Assembly: GCA_913056345.1 (NCBI GenBank)
Contig: CAJXMH010000005.1
Coordinates: 82,495 to 146,494 of the forward strand
Direction of reading: 5' to 3'
DNA: 64,000 nucleotides
From: an uncultured Flavobacteriales bacterium
GTDB taxonomy: Bacteria; Bacteroidota; Bacteroidia; Flavobacteriales_E; Vicingaceae
Below are positions 24,102 to 34,600 of this stretch, piece by piece (position 1 is the first letter of the stretch; every line of letters starts with the position of its first letter). The notes under the pieces were generated by a model that worked only from the letters and a program-made list of their open reading frames with translations, was not told the DNA's origin and made no database searches. Both the position numbers and the translations under genes were made by a program.

Positions 24102-25999
24102 AAAGCATAACCTACTGCCTGCTTTTATTGCTTTTAGGAAAGTCAGCTATTGCCCAAATAAAGGTCGTTGATAGTATTGCATTGAAGACTGTTTCCATTG
24201 AAGCCAATCGGGTTTCAAGCAAACCTCAGGTGCAGCTTTTAGACAGCATGAACTTGCAGGCAGCCACTTACAAAGATCTCGGTGAAAGCTTGCAGCAAAA
24301 TGCAAATCTCTTTGTCAAATCTTATGGCATGGGAAGTGTTGCAAGCATTTCCATGCGCGGAACCAATTCGGCTCAAACCAAGCTTTTTTGGAACGATATC
24401 AGTTTAAATTCTCCCACCTACGGAGGTACTGATCTATCATTATTTCCTGCCTTTTTTATAGACGAGGCAGCCGTTGATTACGGATTAAGCAGTTTGCGCT
24501 ACGGAAGCGGTGGTTTAGGTGGCTCGGTTCGTTTAAATACGACTGCCAAATTTGTGCCCAAAAAAACGCTCAGTATTACGCAAGATATAGGCAGCTTTGG
24601 TCATTCAACTACGGCAATTAAAGCAAAGTTTGGCAATGCTAAATGGCAATCGGAGAGTAAGCTCTTTTACCGCAGTGCTGCACAAGATTTTAGCTATCAA
24701 AATAGGGCAAAGGAGGGTTTTCCGGAAGAGCAAGTGCAAAATGCCGATCTACTGCAAAGAGGTTTTATGCAGTCTTTTCACTATCGGATCAAACCACAAA
24801 GTCGAATCAACGCGCATTATTGGTTTTACGATTCTGATAGAAACTTACCACCCCTTATGACAGGCACTGCCTTTCGGGAAAGTCAAACTGATCGTTCGCA
24901 TCGATTCTTAGTTGAATACCTTCACTACTTCAAAAAATCTGTGGTAGAACTAAAGGCTAGCCACCTAAACGATTTTCTGCGCTACAGCAACCAAAGAAGT
25001 GACCTTTTGAGTGAAAATAATATGTTAGCCTATAAGTTTCTTGGCAAATTGAAACACAACTGGAACAAAAAATGGGAGTGGAACAGTCGCTTAAACCTTG
25101 ACCTTTATCAATTGGAAGACCAACTTAGCTTAACGGAAAATCATCGAAATGAATTCTCTTCTTTTCACGCCCTAAGTTTTTCACCCAAGCAAAAATTCAC
25201 CTTGAGTGCCCAAGTGCGTCAATTATTGGTAGACCAAGAGCAGAATTACTGGATGCCTAATTTTAAGCTTAGTTTTTTACCTGATTCAGCCCAAAGCCTT
25301 TTGCTAGCCTTGAACATTGGTCAAAATGTGAAATACCCCACATTAAACGACCTTAATCTGCAACCAGGTGGAAATCCTGATCTAGCAGCAGAGATCAGTG
25401 AAAACCTAGAGTTGAGCATACGCAAGGAATGGCGAGGAGATAAGACCGATTTATTTCGAATAGAGGCTGCTTTTTATCAAGCCAATATTGAAAATTTCAT
25501 CTTATGGCAGCCAAGTATTTTTGGTTATTGGGAAGCGAGAAACATCAAGGCAGTAAGAACAAGAGGACTAGAACTAAGAGCGAAAGTAGAACGACAAATT
25601 AACCGCTTAAAGCTGCTTTTAGAAGGAAATTACACCTACAGTTCTTCAATTAAAACCGATGCCTCCTATTTTAGAGATCAGTCAATCGGAAAACAATTGA
25701 TCTACATTCCTGAACACCAGTATAATCTGCATGCAGCACTAAGCTACAACGCTTATCAAATCAGGGTGCGCAATCAATTTGTAAGTGCACGCTACACCAG
25801 CACTGATAATGAAAACTTTTTACCTTATTACAACCTGACTGATCTTACTTTCTCTAGGTCTTTTACCTTTAAAGCTCAACAACTGCAGCTTTCCCTTTCT
25901 GCGATGAATTTGTGGGATACTGAATACCAAGCTATTCAATGGAGACCGATGCCAGGAAGAAATTACTTGATCAGGATCAATTGGAGGATCAGCTCATGA
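24098..25999 (+). CDS. btuB: TonB-dependent cobalamin receptor BtuB
   Basis: The 633-residue outer-membrane receptor has a signal peptide (residues 1-19) and a plug domain ('SIEANRV', 'GESLQQNANLFVKSYGMGSVASISMRG', 'SSLRYGSGGLGGSVRLNT'), followed by a 22-strand barrel region ending in aromatic 'NYLIRINWRISS'. The N-terminal 'LKTVSIEANRV' stretch is the likely TonB box. The size is close to BtuB (about 600), and it lacks the CarboxypepD-like extension of SusC proteins. Its place in a riboswitch-controlled operon with BtuFCD makes cobalamin the likely substrate. It overlaps both neighbours by 4 bp. Confidence 0.9.
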   Translation: MKSITYCLLLLLLGKSAIAQIKVVDSIALKTVSIEANRVSSKPQVQLLDSMNLQAATYKDLGESLQQNANLFVKSYGMGSVASISMRGTNSAQTKLFWNDISLNSPTYGGTDLSLFPAFFIDEAAVDYGLSSLRYGSGGLGGSVRLNTTAKFVPKKTLSITQDIGSFGHSTTAIKAKFGNAKWQSESKLFYRSAAQDFSYQNRAKEGFPEEQVQNADLLQRGFMQSFHYRIKPQSRINAHYWFYDSDRNLPPLMTGTAFRESQTDRSHRFLVEYLHYFKKSVVELKASHLNDFLRYSNQRSDLLSENNMLAYKFLGKLKHNWNKKWEWNSRLNLDLYQLEDQLSLTENHRNEFSSFHALSFSPKQKFTLSAQVRQLLVDQEQNYWMPNFKLSFLPDSAQSLLLALNIGQNVKYPTLNDLNLQPGGNPDLAAEISENLELSIRKEWRGDKTDLFRIEAAFYQANIENFILWQPSIFGYWEARNIKAVRTRGLELRAKVERQINRLKLLLEGNYTYSSSIKTDASYFRDQSIGKQLIYIPEHQYNLHAALSYNAYQIRVRNQFVSARYTSTDNENFLPYYNLTDLTFSRSFTFKAQQLQLSLSAMNLWDTEYQAIQWRPMPGRNYLIRINWRISS

Positions 26000-27033
26000 G
26001 ACGTGATTGCACCTTCCTTTTAGCGTTCGGCCTTTTTGCTTTCATGGCTTGTGAAAAAACTGAACCCATTACACCCATAGATCCCAATCGGATAAGCGCA
26101 GCAGATGTTGTAGTTGTAAATGAAGGAAACTTTCAATGGGGAAATGCTTCCGTAAGCCTTTACAACAGCCAAACGGATGAAGTATTAGAAGAGGTTTTCC
26201 GTAACAACAATCAAGATGTTCCGTTAGGTGATGTATTTCAAAGTATGACTCAAATTGGTTCTACAGGCTATTTGGTAATGAATAATTCAAACCACATCAA
26301 GCTAGTGGACTTAAATACTTTTAAATCCCTAGGGAGGATCGATCAATTGAATTCTCCTCGGTATATGCTACCAATCAGTCAGCAAAAAGCCTACGTATCT
26401 GATCTCTATGAAAAAGCGATCTATGTGGTAGACCTTCAAGCTAAGCAAGTAGTTGGAAGCATTACGGCAGGAGGGCATACAGAAGAAATGATTTTACTGA
26501 ACGGTCGGGCATTTGTAACACAAGTCGACAGCAATGAGGTTTTGGTGATCGACACCCAACAGGACAGTATCATCCATCGAATCAAGACAGCTGCTTCACC
26601 TAGGTACCTTGAACTTGATAAAAACCAAAAGCTATGGGTAAGTTGCACCGGTAGAGGAGATCAGCCAAGTGCCCTGCTGCAAATTAACCCTAGCAGCCTG
26701 AACATTGAGAAGCGCCTGACAGATCAAAGCCAAGCAGGCTTTATTGGCGAAATAGAACTTAGTCCGAACAAGGAAGAACTCTACTACCTTAGCCATACAG
26801 GCCTAAAGAAAATTAGCATTACAGACAGTCTTTTAAGTGCTACGGACTTTATAAGCAGTCAAAACCGCAATATCTATGGGTTTAGTGTAAACCCTAGCAA
26901 CGGAGAGATCTACCTTTGTGACGCCATTGATTTTCAACAAAACGGTAGGATATATCAATATGCTGCTAGCGGAGCTTTATTGAATGACTTTAGCGTTGGA
27001 ATAATTCCTGGAGATGTTTACTTTAAACCCTGA
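25996..27033 (+). CDS. BtuG-like beta-propeller lipoprotein
   Basis: The ATG at 25996 overlaps the btuB stop (ATGA) and opens a lipoprotein signal peptide with lipobox 'FMAC' (Cys19); the longer frame from 25939 has no signal. The 345-residue protein shows about seven YncE/DUF5074-type blades ('NTFKSLGRIDQLNSPRYML', 'KAIYVVDLQAKQVVGSI', 'SNEVLVIDTQQDSIIHRI'). In Bacteroides, BtuG is a seven-bladed propeller lipoprotein that binds B12 with very high affinity on top of BtuB. Position, fold and lipidation all match, so a BtuG role is likely, though sequence homology was not tested. Confidence 0.8.
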   Translation: MRRDCTFLLAFGLFAFMACEKTEPITPIDPNRISAADVVVVNEGNFQWGNASVSLYNSQTDEVLEEVFRNNNQDVPLGDVFQSMTQIGSTGYLVMNNSNHIKLVDLNTFKSLGRIDQLNSPRYMLPISQQKAYVSDLYEKAIYVVDLQAKQVVGSITAGGHTEEMILLNGRAFVTQVDSNEVLVIDTQQDSIIHRIKTAASPRYLELDKNQKLWVSCTGRGDQPSALLQINPSSLNIEKRLTDQSQAGFIGEIELSPNKEELYYLSHTGLKKISITDSLLSATDFISSQNRNIYGFSVNPSNGEIYLCDAIDFQQNGRIYQYAASGALLNDFSVGIIPGDVYFKP

Positions 27034-27034
27034 T

Positions 27035-27835
27035 ATGAGCTTTGAGGCAGAACGCATCGTTTGTTTAACTGAGGAACCTACTGAAACCCTTTACTTACTT
27101 GGAGAAGAAGAAAGAATTGTGGGGGTTTCTGGCTTTACGGTAAGACCCAAAAGGGCCCGAAAAGAAAAGCCCACCGTTTCTACTTTTTTAGAGGCTAAAA
27201 CCGATGAGATCGTGAAGCTCAAACCTGATTTAGTGGTTGGCTTTTCTGATTTACAAGCCAACATTGCCCAAGCTTTGATCAAAGAAGGTTTAAATGTTTG
27301 GATCACCAATCAAAGAAGCATCGCCGAGATCATGTCGACCATGGTGCAATTGGGCAGTATGGTGGGTAAAAGAGAAGCAGCTATCGAATTGGTTAGGACT
27401 TACCAAAAGCAATTTGAATCAGCTCGGACAGAAATTCAAAAATGGGAACGTAAACCTAAGGTCTATTTTGAAGAATGGTACGACCCTTTGATCACAGGAA
27501 TTAGATGGGTAAGTGAATTGATCGAGATGGCAGGAGGGAACGACCTTTACGGCCACTTTAAGACGCACAGTTTAGCCAAGGATCGGATTATTGCAAACCC
27601 TCAAGAGGTAGTAGACTTAAACCCTGATTTGATCTTAGCTTCTTGGTGCGGTAAAATGTTTAAAGAGAAAAAGATGTTTGAACGTCCCAATTGGCAAGAG
27701 ATTACGGCATACCAAAACAAACAATTCTTTGAAATTCACTCTTCCATAATTTTACAACCAGGACCTGCTGCCTTGGGAGATGGTTTTGATCTCATTTTCA
27801 AGCACCTCAAAAATTGGCAAGCAAAATATGGCTAG
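27035..27835 (+). CDS. BtuF-like cobalamin-binding protein without signal peptide
   Basis: The start is the ATG at 27035, one base after the previous stop (266 residues, MSFEAERIVCLTEEPTETLY). The periplasmic-binding-protein fold of the BtuF/FhuD group is evident: 'RIVCLTEEPTETLYLLGEEERIVGVSG', 'EIVKLKPDLVVGFSDLQANIAQAL', 'VYFEEWYDPLITGIRWVSELIEMAGG' and 'NPDLILASWCGKM'. No signal peptide, lipobox or membrane helix exists with either start, so the protein should be cytosolic. A separate lipoprotein BtuF is encoded at 34874. It may sequester or hand over corrinoids inside the cell. The next gene overlaps by 8 bp. Confidence 0.82.
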   Translation: MSFEAERIVCLTEEPTETLYLLGEEERIVGVSGFTVRPKRARKEKPTVSTFLEAKTDEIVKLKPDLVVGFSDLQANIAQALIKEGLNVWITNQRSIAEIMSTMVQLGSMVGKREAAIELVRTYQKQFESARTEIQKWERKPKVYFEEWYDPLITGIRWVSELIEMAGGNDLYGHFKTHSLAKDRIIANPQEVVDLNPDLILASWCGKMFKEKKMFERPNWQEITAYQNKQFFEIHSSIILQPGPAALGDGFDLIFKHLKNWQAKYG

Positions 27836-28529
27836 TTCAAAGGTTTTCTTGAATTGGAGTAGTGGTAAAGACAGCAGCTTATCCTTGCATTATTTGCATC
27901 AATCAAAGCAATATGAAGTGGCGGCTTTATTGACCACTTTAGGTCGAAAAAATCGAAGAATTGGGCTTCACGGAATCAGTGAAACCCTTTTAGATGCACA
28001 ATTTGAATCACTTAAACTTCCGGCTCATAAGTGCTACCTTCCTGAAGAGCCAAATATGGAGCAATACAATAGCTTAATGCGTCAGGCGCTTTTAAATTTT
28101 CAAGCAGAGGGAATCAATTGCGCTGCCTACGGAGATATTTTTTTGGAAGATCTTAAAGCCTATCGGGAGGAGGAATTGAAAAAAGTAGCAATGCACGGGA
28201 TCTTTCCACTTTGGGGTAAAGACAGTAAAGAAATTCTTGAAGATTTTATTCAGCAAGGATTTAAAGCTATAGTTGTTTCAGCATCAGCTAAATTCTTTAC
28301 TGACAAATTCTTAGGAACTGAATTAGATCAGGACTTTATCAGTAAACTGCCCAAAGAAGTTGACCCTTGTGGGGAAAATGGAGAATTCCACACTTTTTGC
28401 TATGATGGTCCAATCTTTGAACAGGCAGTTCGTTTTAAAAAAGGCAAGAAGGTGCTTCGTCATTACCCAAACCCAGATGGGGAGGGAGATTTAGGATTTC
28501 ACTTTCTTGATCTAGAAGTCGCAGAATGA
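27828..28529 (+). CDS. Diphthine-ammonia-ligase-like PP-loop enzyme
   Basis: I use the ATG at 27828 (233 residues; MASSKVFLNWSSGKDSSLSL), 8 bp inside the previous gene. The PP-loop ATP-pyrophosphatase motif 'WSSGKDSSLSLHYL' is at the N-terminus, followed by 'HGISETLLDAQFESLKLP', 'INCAAYGDIFLEDLKAYREE', 'GIFPLWGKDSKEILEDFIQQGF' and 'DPCGENGEFHTFCYDGPIF'. These are the Dph6 (diphthamide synthetase) hallmarks. Eukaryotic Dph6 uses ATP and ammonia to amidate a carboxylate on elongation factor 2. Bacteria lack diphthamide, so another substrate must exist; its place in a B12 operon suggests a corrinoid carboxylate (inference). Confidence 0.85.
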   Translation: MASSKVFLNWSSGKDSSLSLHYLHQSKQYEVAALLTTLGRKNRRIGLHGISETLLDAQFESLKLPAHKCYLPEEPNMEQYNSLMRQALLNFQAEGINCAAYGDIFLEDLKAYREEELKKVAMHGIFPLWGKDSKEILEDFIQQGFKAIVVSASAKFFTDKFLGTELDQDFISKLPKEVDPCGENGEFHTFCYDGPIFEQAVRFKKGKKVLRHYPNPDGEGDLGFHFLDLEVAE

Positions 28530-28632
28530 ATGGTTTAATTAACATCGGATTCGTTAAAACCTGACGTATTTTACATGGTGGTCAATCGGTTCATTTTACG
28601 ATATTTGTTAACCTTTAAAAAAAGAGGTCTTT

Positions 28633-31600
28633 TTGAAGCACTTATACAAACTCATTTCCTTAGCTGTACTGCTTTTGGCAGCACCATTGCTGCATGCCCA
28701 AAACTTTACTTTGATCATGGAAATGGTGGTTACCGAAGATGGTAAAAAGCGAGGAGGTGCAGAAGTAAACGTTTACCGAGATGGGCAATTTGTAGAAAAA
28801 GTATTGACCGATGACCGCGGTTTGGCAGACATCCCCATGAAGCCGGGAGGAGTTTACACCATTGAAATTGGAGGAAACCAAGGCTTAATCAAGAAAAAGC
28901 TTGAAATAAATACCAAGAATGTACCTGCTGAAGATCTTTCAGGAGAAACTTTTTTTCCTGCGGAAGTGGACATCTTTAAAAAGTTAGATGGCTTAGATTA
29001 CAATATTCTCAATAAACCCATAGGTAAGATCATGTATGATCCCTCCATTGCTGGGTTTGATGCAGATCGCGGCTACACCAAGCAGATGAAATCGCAGCTT
29101 GAAGAGTTGCAAGAGAATTACTTGGCCAAAAAAGAAGAAGAAGCTAAGCGCGAAGAGCAGAAACAAGAGCTTTATGATGAAGCGATAAAAAAGGCCGACA
29201 AAGCGCTTAAGTCAGAACAGTGGGAAGAAGCTGAAAAGTATTACAAAGAAGCGGCAGAACTCATGCCGATCGAAACCTATCCAACTTTTCAACTTGCTGA
29301 GCTGGAAACCAAGTTGATCAAGATCAGAGAAACCAATGAACGTTATGATGATGCGATTGGAAAGGCAGAAGCCGCGCTTTCTTCAAAAGACTATCAAACA
29401 GCGGTTGCAGAATTCAAAAGAGCGAGTGGCTATAAACCAGACGAAGAATATCCGCAGAATAAGTTAAAAGAAGTACAAGACCTTTTGGCTAACCAAGCTA
29501 AAGTAGAACAAAACTACCTAGCAGCGATTGAGAAAGGGGACAATGCCTTGAAGGCTAGTGATTACAACACGGCTCAAGAAGCATTCAAAGAAGCTACCGA
29601 ATTGAAACCTGAAGAATCTTATCCCAAGAATAAGTTAGCAGAGATCAAAGATGTATTAGCGAAGAGAGAGGCTAAAGAACAGGAATACCAAGAGACAATT
29701 AAAAAGGCTGATGAAGCCTTAGCAGCTAAAAATTATCCTGAGGCAAAAGCCGCTTATGAGAAAGCTAAAGGACTAAAACCCACTGAAAGTTATCCTGCTG
29801 AGCAAATCACCAAATTGGGTGAATTAATGGCTGCGGCTGCGAAAAAAGAACAAGACTATCTTGCTGCAGTAGAAACAGCCGATAACGCCCTGCAGGCCAA
29901 TAAGCTTGATGAAGCAAAAACAGCTTATGAAGAAGCAAGCAAGATCAAACCTGAAGAAGAATACCCTAAGAACAAGATCAAAGAGATCGATCAGGCGATT
30001 GCACAAAAAGAAGCCAAAGAGCAAGAATATCAAGCTAAGATCAAGGAAGCAGATCAGGCATTTGGAGATCAGCAACTAGAAGCTGCCAAAACAGCGTATC
30101 AGGCCGCATCTGCTATAAAACCCACTGAAACGTATCCACAAGAAAAAATAAGTGAGATAGATGGTTTATTGGCAGAACAAGCCAAGCAAGAAGAGGCCTA
30201 TCAAGCAGCAATTGCTAAAGGTGATCAGGCCCTAAGTGCCGAAGATTATGAAGCAGCTAAAGCCGGCTACCAAGAAGCTTTAAGCATAAAAGCTGACGAA
30301 AGCTATCCCCAAGAGAAGCTGAATGAGATTGAAGGAATCGTAGTAAAAATGCAAGCCGCTGAAGAAGAGTATAACAAAGCTATTCAAGATGGCGATGATG
30401 CTTTGGCTAATCAAGATTATGAAAAGGCTATCGAGTTTTATCAGGCAGCTTCCGCCTTAAAGGCAGAAGAGCAGTACCCTAAAGATAAAATCGCTGAAAT
30501 AGAAGCCAAGCAGAAGGAATTGGCAGAAAAAGATGCTGCCTATCAAGAAGCCATTACACAAGGAGACCAAGCTTTAGAAAATGGCAAATTAGAAGAGGCT
30601 AAAACAGCTTACACTAGAGCCTTAAGCTTGAAAGCTGAAGAAAGCTATCCGCAAGAAAAGATTACAGAAATAGAAGCCAAGCTAGCGGAGCAGGCTAAAC
30701 AAGAGGAAGCTTACACCGCTGCCATTGCAAAAGGGGATGAGGCTTTAAAAAACAAATCACTAGAAGATGCTAAGGCAGCCTATGAAGAAGCTTTGGAACT
30801 AAAAAATGAAGAGCAGTATCCAAAAGATAAGATTGCAGAGATCGACGGTTTGATCGCAGCCCAAGCTGAAGCAGAAGAGAACTACAACAAGGCGATTGAA
30901 GAAGGGGACGAAGCCCTAAAGAACGAAGAATGGGAAAAGGCTAAATCGGCTTACGAAAATGCACTAAGCATCAAAGAGGATGATTATCCAAAAAGTAAAA
31001 TTCAAGAAATTGAACAAAAGTTAGCCGAAATAAAGGCAGAAGAACAAGCTGCCGCGAAATTGGAGGCGGATTATCAAGCAGCCATTTCTGAAGGTGATCA
31101 GGCTATAAGCAGTAAGGAGTATGACAAAGCATTGAGCGCTTTTGAAAAAGCATTGGCCTTAAAAGCGGAAGAGACTTATCCTGCTCAGAAAATAGAAGAA
31201 ATAAAAGCCGAACAAGAAAAGTTAGCAGCAGCCAAAGCAGAAGAAGCCCGTTTAGCTAAGTTGCAAGCGCAATATGATTCTCTGATCTCTTTGGCAGATC
31301 AAGCCTACCAAAGCAAGCAACTTGAAGATGCACGTAAAGAGTATCAAGCAGCTTTAGCGGTTAAGAGCGAAGAAAGCTACCCACAAGAAAAAATTGATGA
31401 GATCAACGAAACTTTAGCTGATGCGGCAAAGCAGGAAGAGGCTTATCAAGCAGCAATAGAAGAAGCTGATAAGTTATTGGGTGACGAAAAATGGGAGGAA
31501 GCTAAGGCAAAGTATGCTGAGGCTTCATCCATTAAAAGTGAAGAGAGCTATCCTAAAGATAAGATCAGTGAGATTGAAGCAAAACTAGCAGAACTAGCAG

Positions 31601-34600
31601 CGCAGCAAGAAGAAATCAGAATTCAGCAAGAGAAAGATGAGCAGTATCAGGCGCTGGTAGCTGAAGCCGACAATTTATTTCAAGATGAAAAGCTCGATGA
31701 GGCTAAAGTAAAGTATGAAGAAGCTTTAAAAATAAAGGATGAGCAATATCCTAAAGATCAAATTAGTGCAATTGCAGAAAAGAAAAGAGCGCAGGCAGCG
31801 CAACAAGAGCAGGCTGAAATAGATGCTCAATATGATGCATTAATTGCAGAAGGGGACAAGTTATTTGAATCGGCTGATCTTGATCAAGCAAAGAAGAAGT
31901 ATGAGGAATCCTTGAACTTAAAAGATGAGCAGTATCCAAAAGACCAGCTTGCGGCGATTGAAGAAAAGAAACAAGCCCTAGCTGAGGCAGCCGAAAAAGA
32001 AGCGGCAGCTGCAGAACAAGCCAAGATCGAAGCTGAATACCAAGCTTTGATTGCGGAGGCAGATCAATTACTAGAGGGAGAAAAGTTAGATGAAGCTAAA
32101 GCTAAATATGAAGCGGCTATTGCGGTGAAGGAGGAGCAATATCCAAAAGATCAGATTTCGGCAATTGAGGAAAGAAAACAGGCACTCGCCTCTGAAGCGG
32201 AAAAAGAAGCAGCTGCTGCAGAACAAGCCAAAATTGATGCTGAATACCAAGCATTGATCGCAGAGGCGGATCAGCTGCTTGATGAAGAAAAGCTTGATGA
32301 GGCTAAAGCAAAGTATGAAGCAGCCATTGCGGTGAAAGAGGAGCAATACCCGAAGGATCAGATTTCGGCAATAGAAGAAAGAAGGCAAGCTTTAGCTGCT
32401 GAGGCAGAAAAAGAAGCGGCGGCGGCTGAACAAGCTAAAATTGATGCTGAGTATCAAGCTTTGATCTCGGAGGCAGATCAATTACTAGAAGGAGAAAAGT
32501 TAGATAAAGCTAAAGCAAAATATGAGGCGGCCATTGCGGTGAAGGAGGAGCAATACCCAAAAGATCAGATTACGGCAATTGAAGAAAGAAAGCAAGCTTT
32601 AGCTGCTAATGCTGAAAAGGAGGCTGCTGAAGCTGAAAAAGCAAAAAAAGAAGCCAAATTCCAAGCCTTAATTGCTGAAGGAGATGCCTTAGCTGAGGAA
32701 AGCAAACTAGAAGAAGCTAAAGGAAAATATGAGGAGGCACTTGGCGTAATGGAAGATCCTTATCCTGCAGAGCAAATTGCTAAAATTGAAGCCCAACTTC
32801 AGAAGTTAGCTGAAAAACAAGCCGCCGAGGCGAAAGCGGCAAAGAAAGAACAAGATTACTTAGCAGCCATAGAAAAAGGAGATCAAGAGTTAGAAGCTAA
32901 AAACTATATGGATGCATTGGTAGCCTATCAAAAAGCTTTGAAACTAAAACCTGAGGAAAGCTATCCGACTCAGAAAGTCGAAGAAATCAATGATCTTCTA
33001 GCAGAACAAGCTTTTGAATCACAACAGAACCAGGCTGCCTACGATGAAGCCATGGCAAAAGGCGAAGAGCAATTAAGTAATGAAGCCTATTCAGAGGCTA
33101 TCAGCTCGTTTAAGCAAGCACAAGCCTTAATTCCCGAGGAAACATTACCGGCTCAGAAAATTGAGGAGGCTGAAGCGGCAATAATAGCAGCTAAAGCTAA
33201 ACAAGAGGAAATTCGCTTAAAGCAAGAACAGGAAGCTCAAAACGATATGGCCTATCAAACAGCCATTACCAATGCAGATAAAGCTTTTAAAGCAAAGGAT
33301 TACAATGAAGCAGAGAATGAATACCGATTAGCTAAAAGCCTAAAACCTTCCAAACCTTACCCACAAGAGCAGTTGGACCGGATAGCTGAACTTCTCCAAG
33401 CGAAGCAAGCCGAAAAACAAAAGGCAATGCAAGCTGCTCAACGCTACCAAGACTTGATTGATGAGGGAGACCAAGCCTTTAAAGGTGAGGATTATCAATC
33501 AGCTAAATCTGCTTACCAATCAGCACTTGGAATCAAGCAGGAAGATTACCCTAAAGATCAGCTTGCCCTAATTAAAGAGAAATTAGAAGAACAAAAACTC
33601 TCTAGAGAAGAAGAGCTTAAGAAAATGGATGAGCCCATTAAAATTAAAAAAGGACCAAAGGCAACCATTGATGGTGATGCCGAAGCACGTATAGATGCCA
33701 TGTATAAAGAAATGTGGGCTAAACGCAATGCTGATAAGAACGAGCTAATCGAAGAGAAACAAGAGTTAATTAAGTCATTAAGCGATGAAGAGCGAGAGAA
33801 AGAAGCGAAGAAAAGAGCTTCTGCACTTGAAGAAATCGAAAACATAAAAGTTAGTCAGCGCAAACAAGCAGAAGAAGTAGATGAATTGCACCTACAGAAC
33901 TATGAATTAGTGGTAGAAAAGGAAAAGGGTGTAAAACAAGAAGAGGAAGAAAACCGCAATGATGCTAAACGCTTGCGTGAAGATGTAATGGCTGAAAAGG
34001 AGGATTTACTTACGGAAACCAAAGCCTACAATGAAAAGAGAGGAGAAGAAATTATTGAGGGTAAAAAAGAAGCCATAGAGGAAGAACATGAAGAGATCAA
34101 GCTCACCAATGAATACCGATACAGTAAGCAAGAAGAACGTATAAACGAGGTAAAAGAGGAAGTAGAGGATAAGAGCCAAGATATTCGAGAATTTAATCAA
34201 GATAGAAGCAGCAAATTCATTCAGGAAAATAAATCGGACCTAGATGAACGTGAAGCGGATTATCAAGAATTGATCAAAGGCTACAAAGAGCAAGACGAAA
34301 AGGCAATTGAGACAGAAGATGAAGAGATCGAAGAAAAGCAGAAGGAGATCCGTGAATTTGAGCAAGAACGTCAGCAAAGCTCCTTTAAAGATGGTCAGGA
34401 AGAAGTTGAAGAAAAGAAAAAGAATGTACCAGACTACAATAAAGAGTTAGTGTCAGATGCCGACGAACGTATCATGAACCAGAAAGAAAAGGTTAATGAT
34501 ATTGCTACAGAAGAACGACAGTTTAAAATGAACAAGCAAGATCACTTTAAAGATAATCAAGAGGCGATCGAAGAAAAAACCGTGGATCTAAAAGAAGAAG

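Noticed and set aside
31990..32610. CRISPR or transposon repeat
   Set aside because: The 207-bp units are in frame and encode the repeat domains of one protein.
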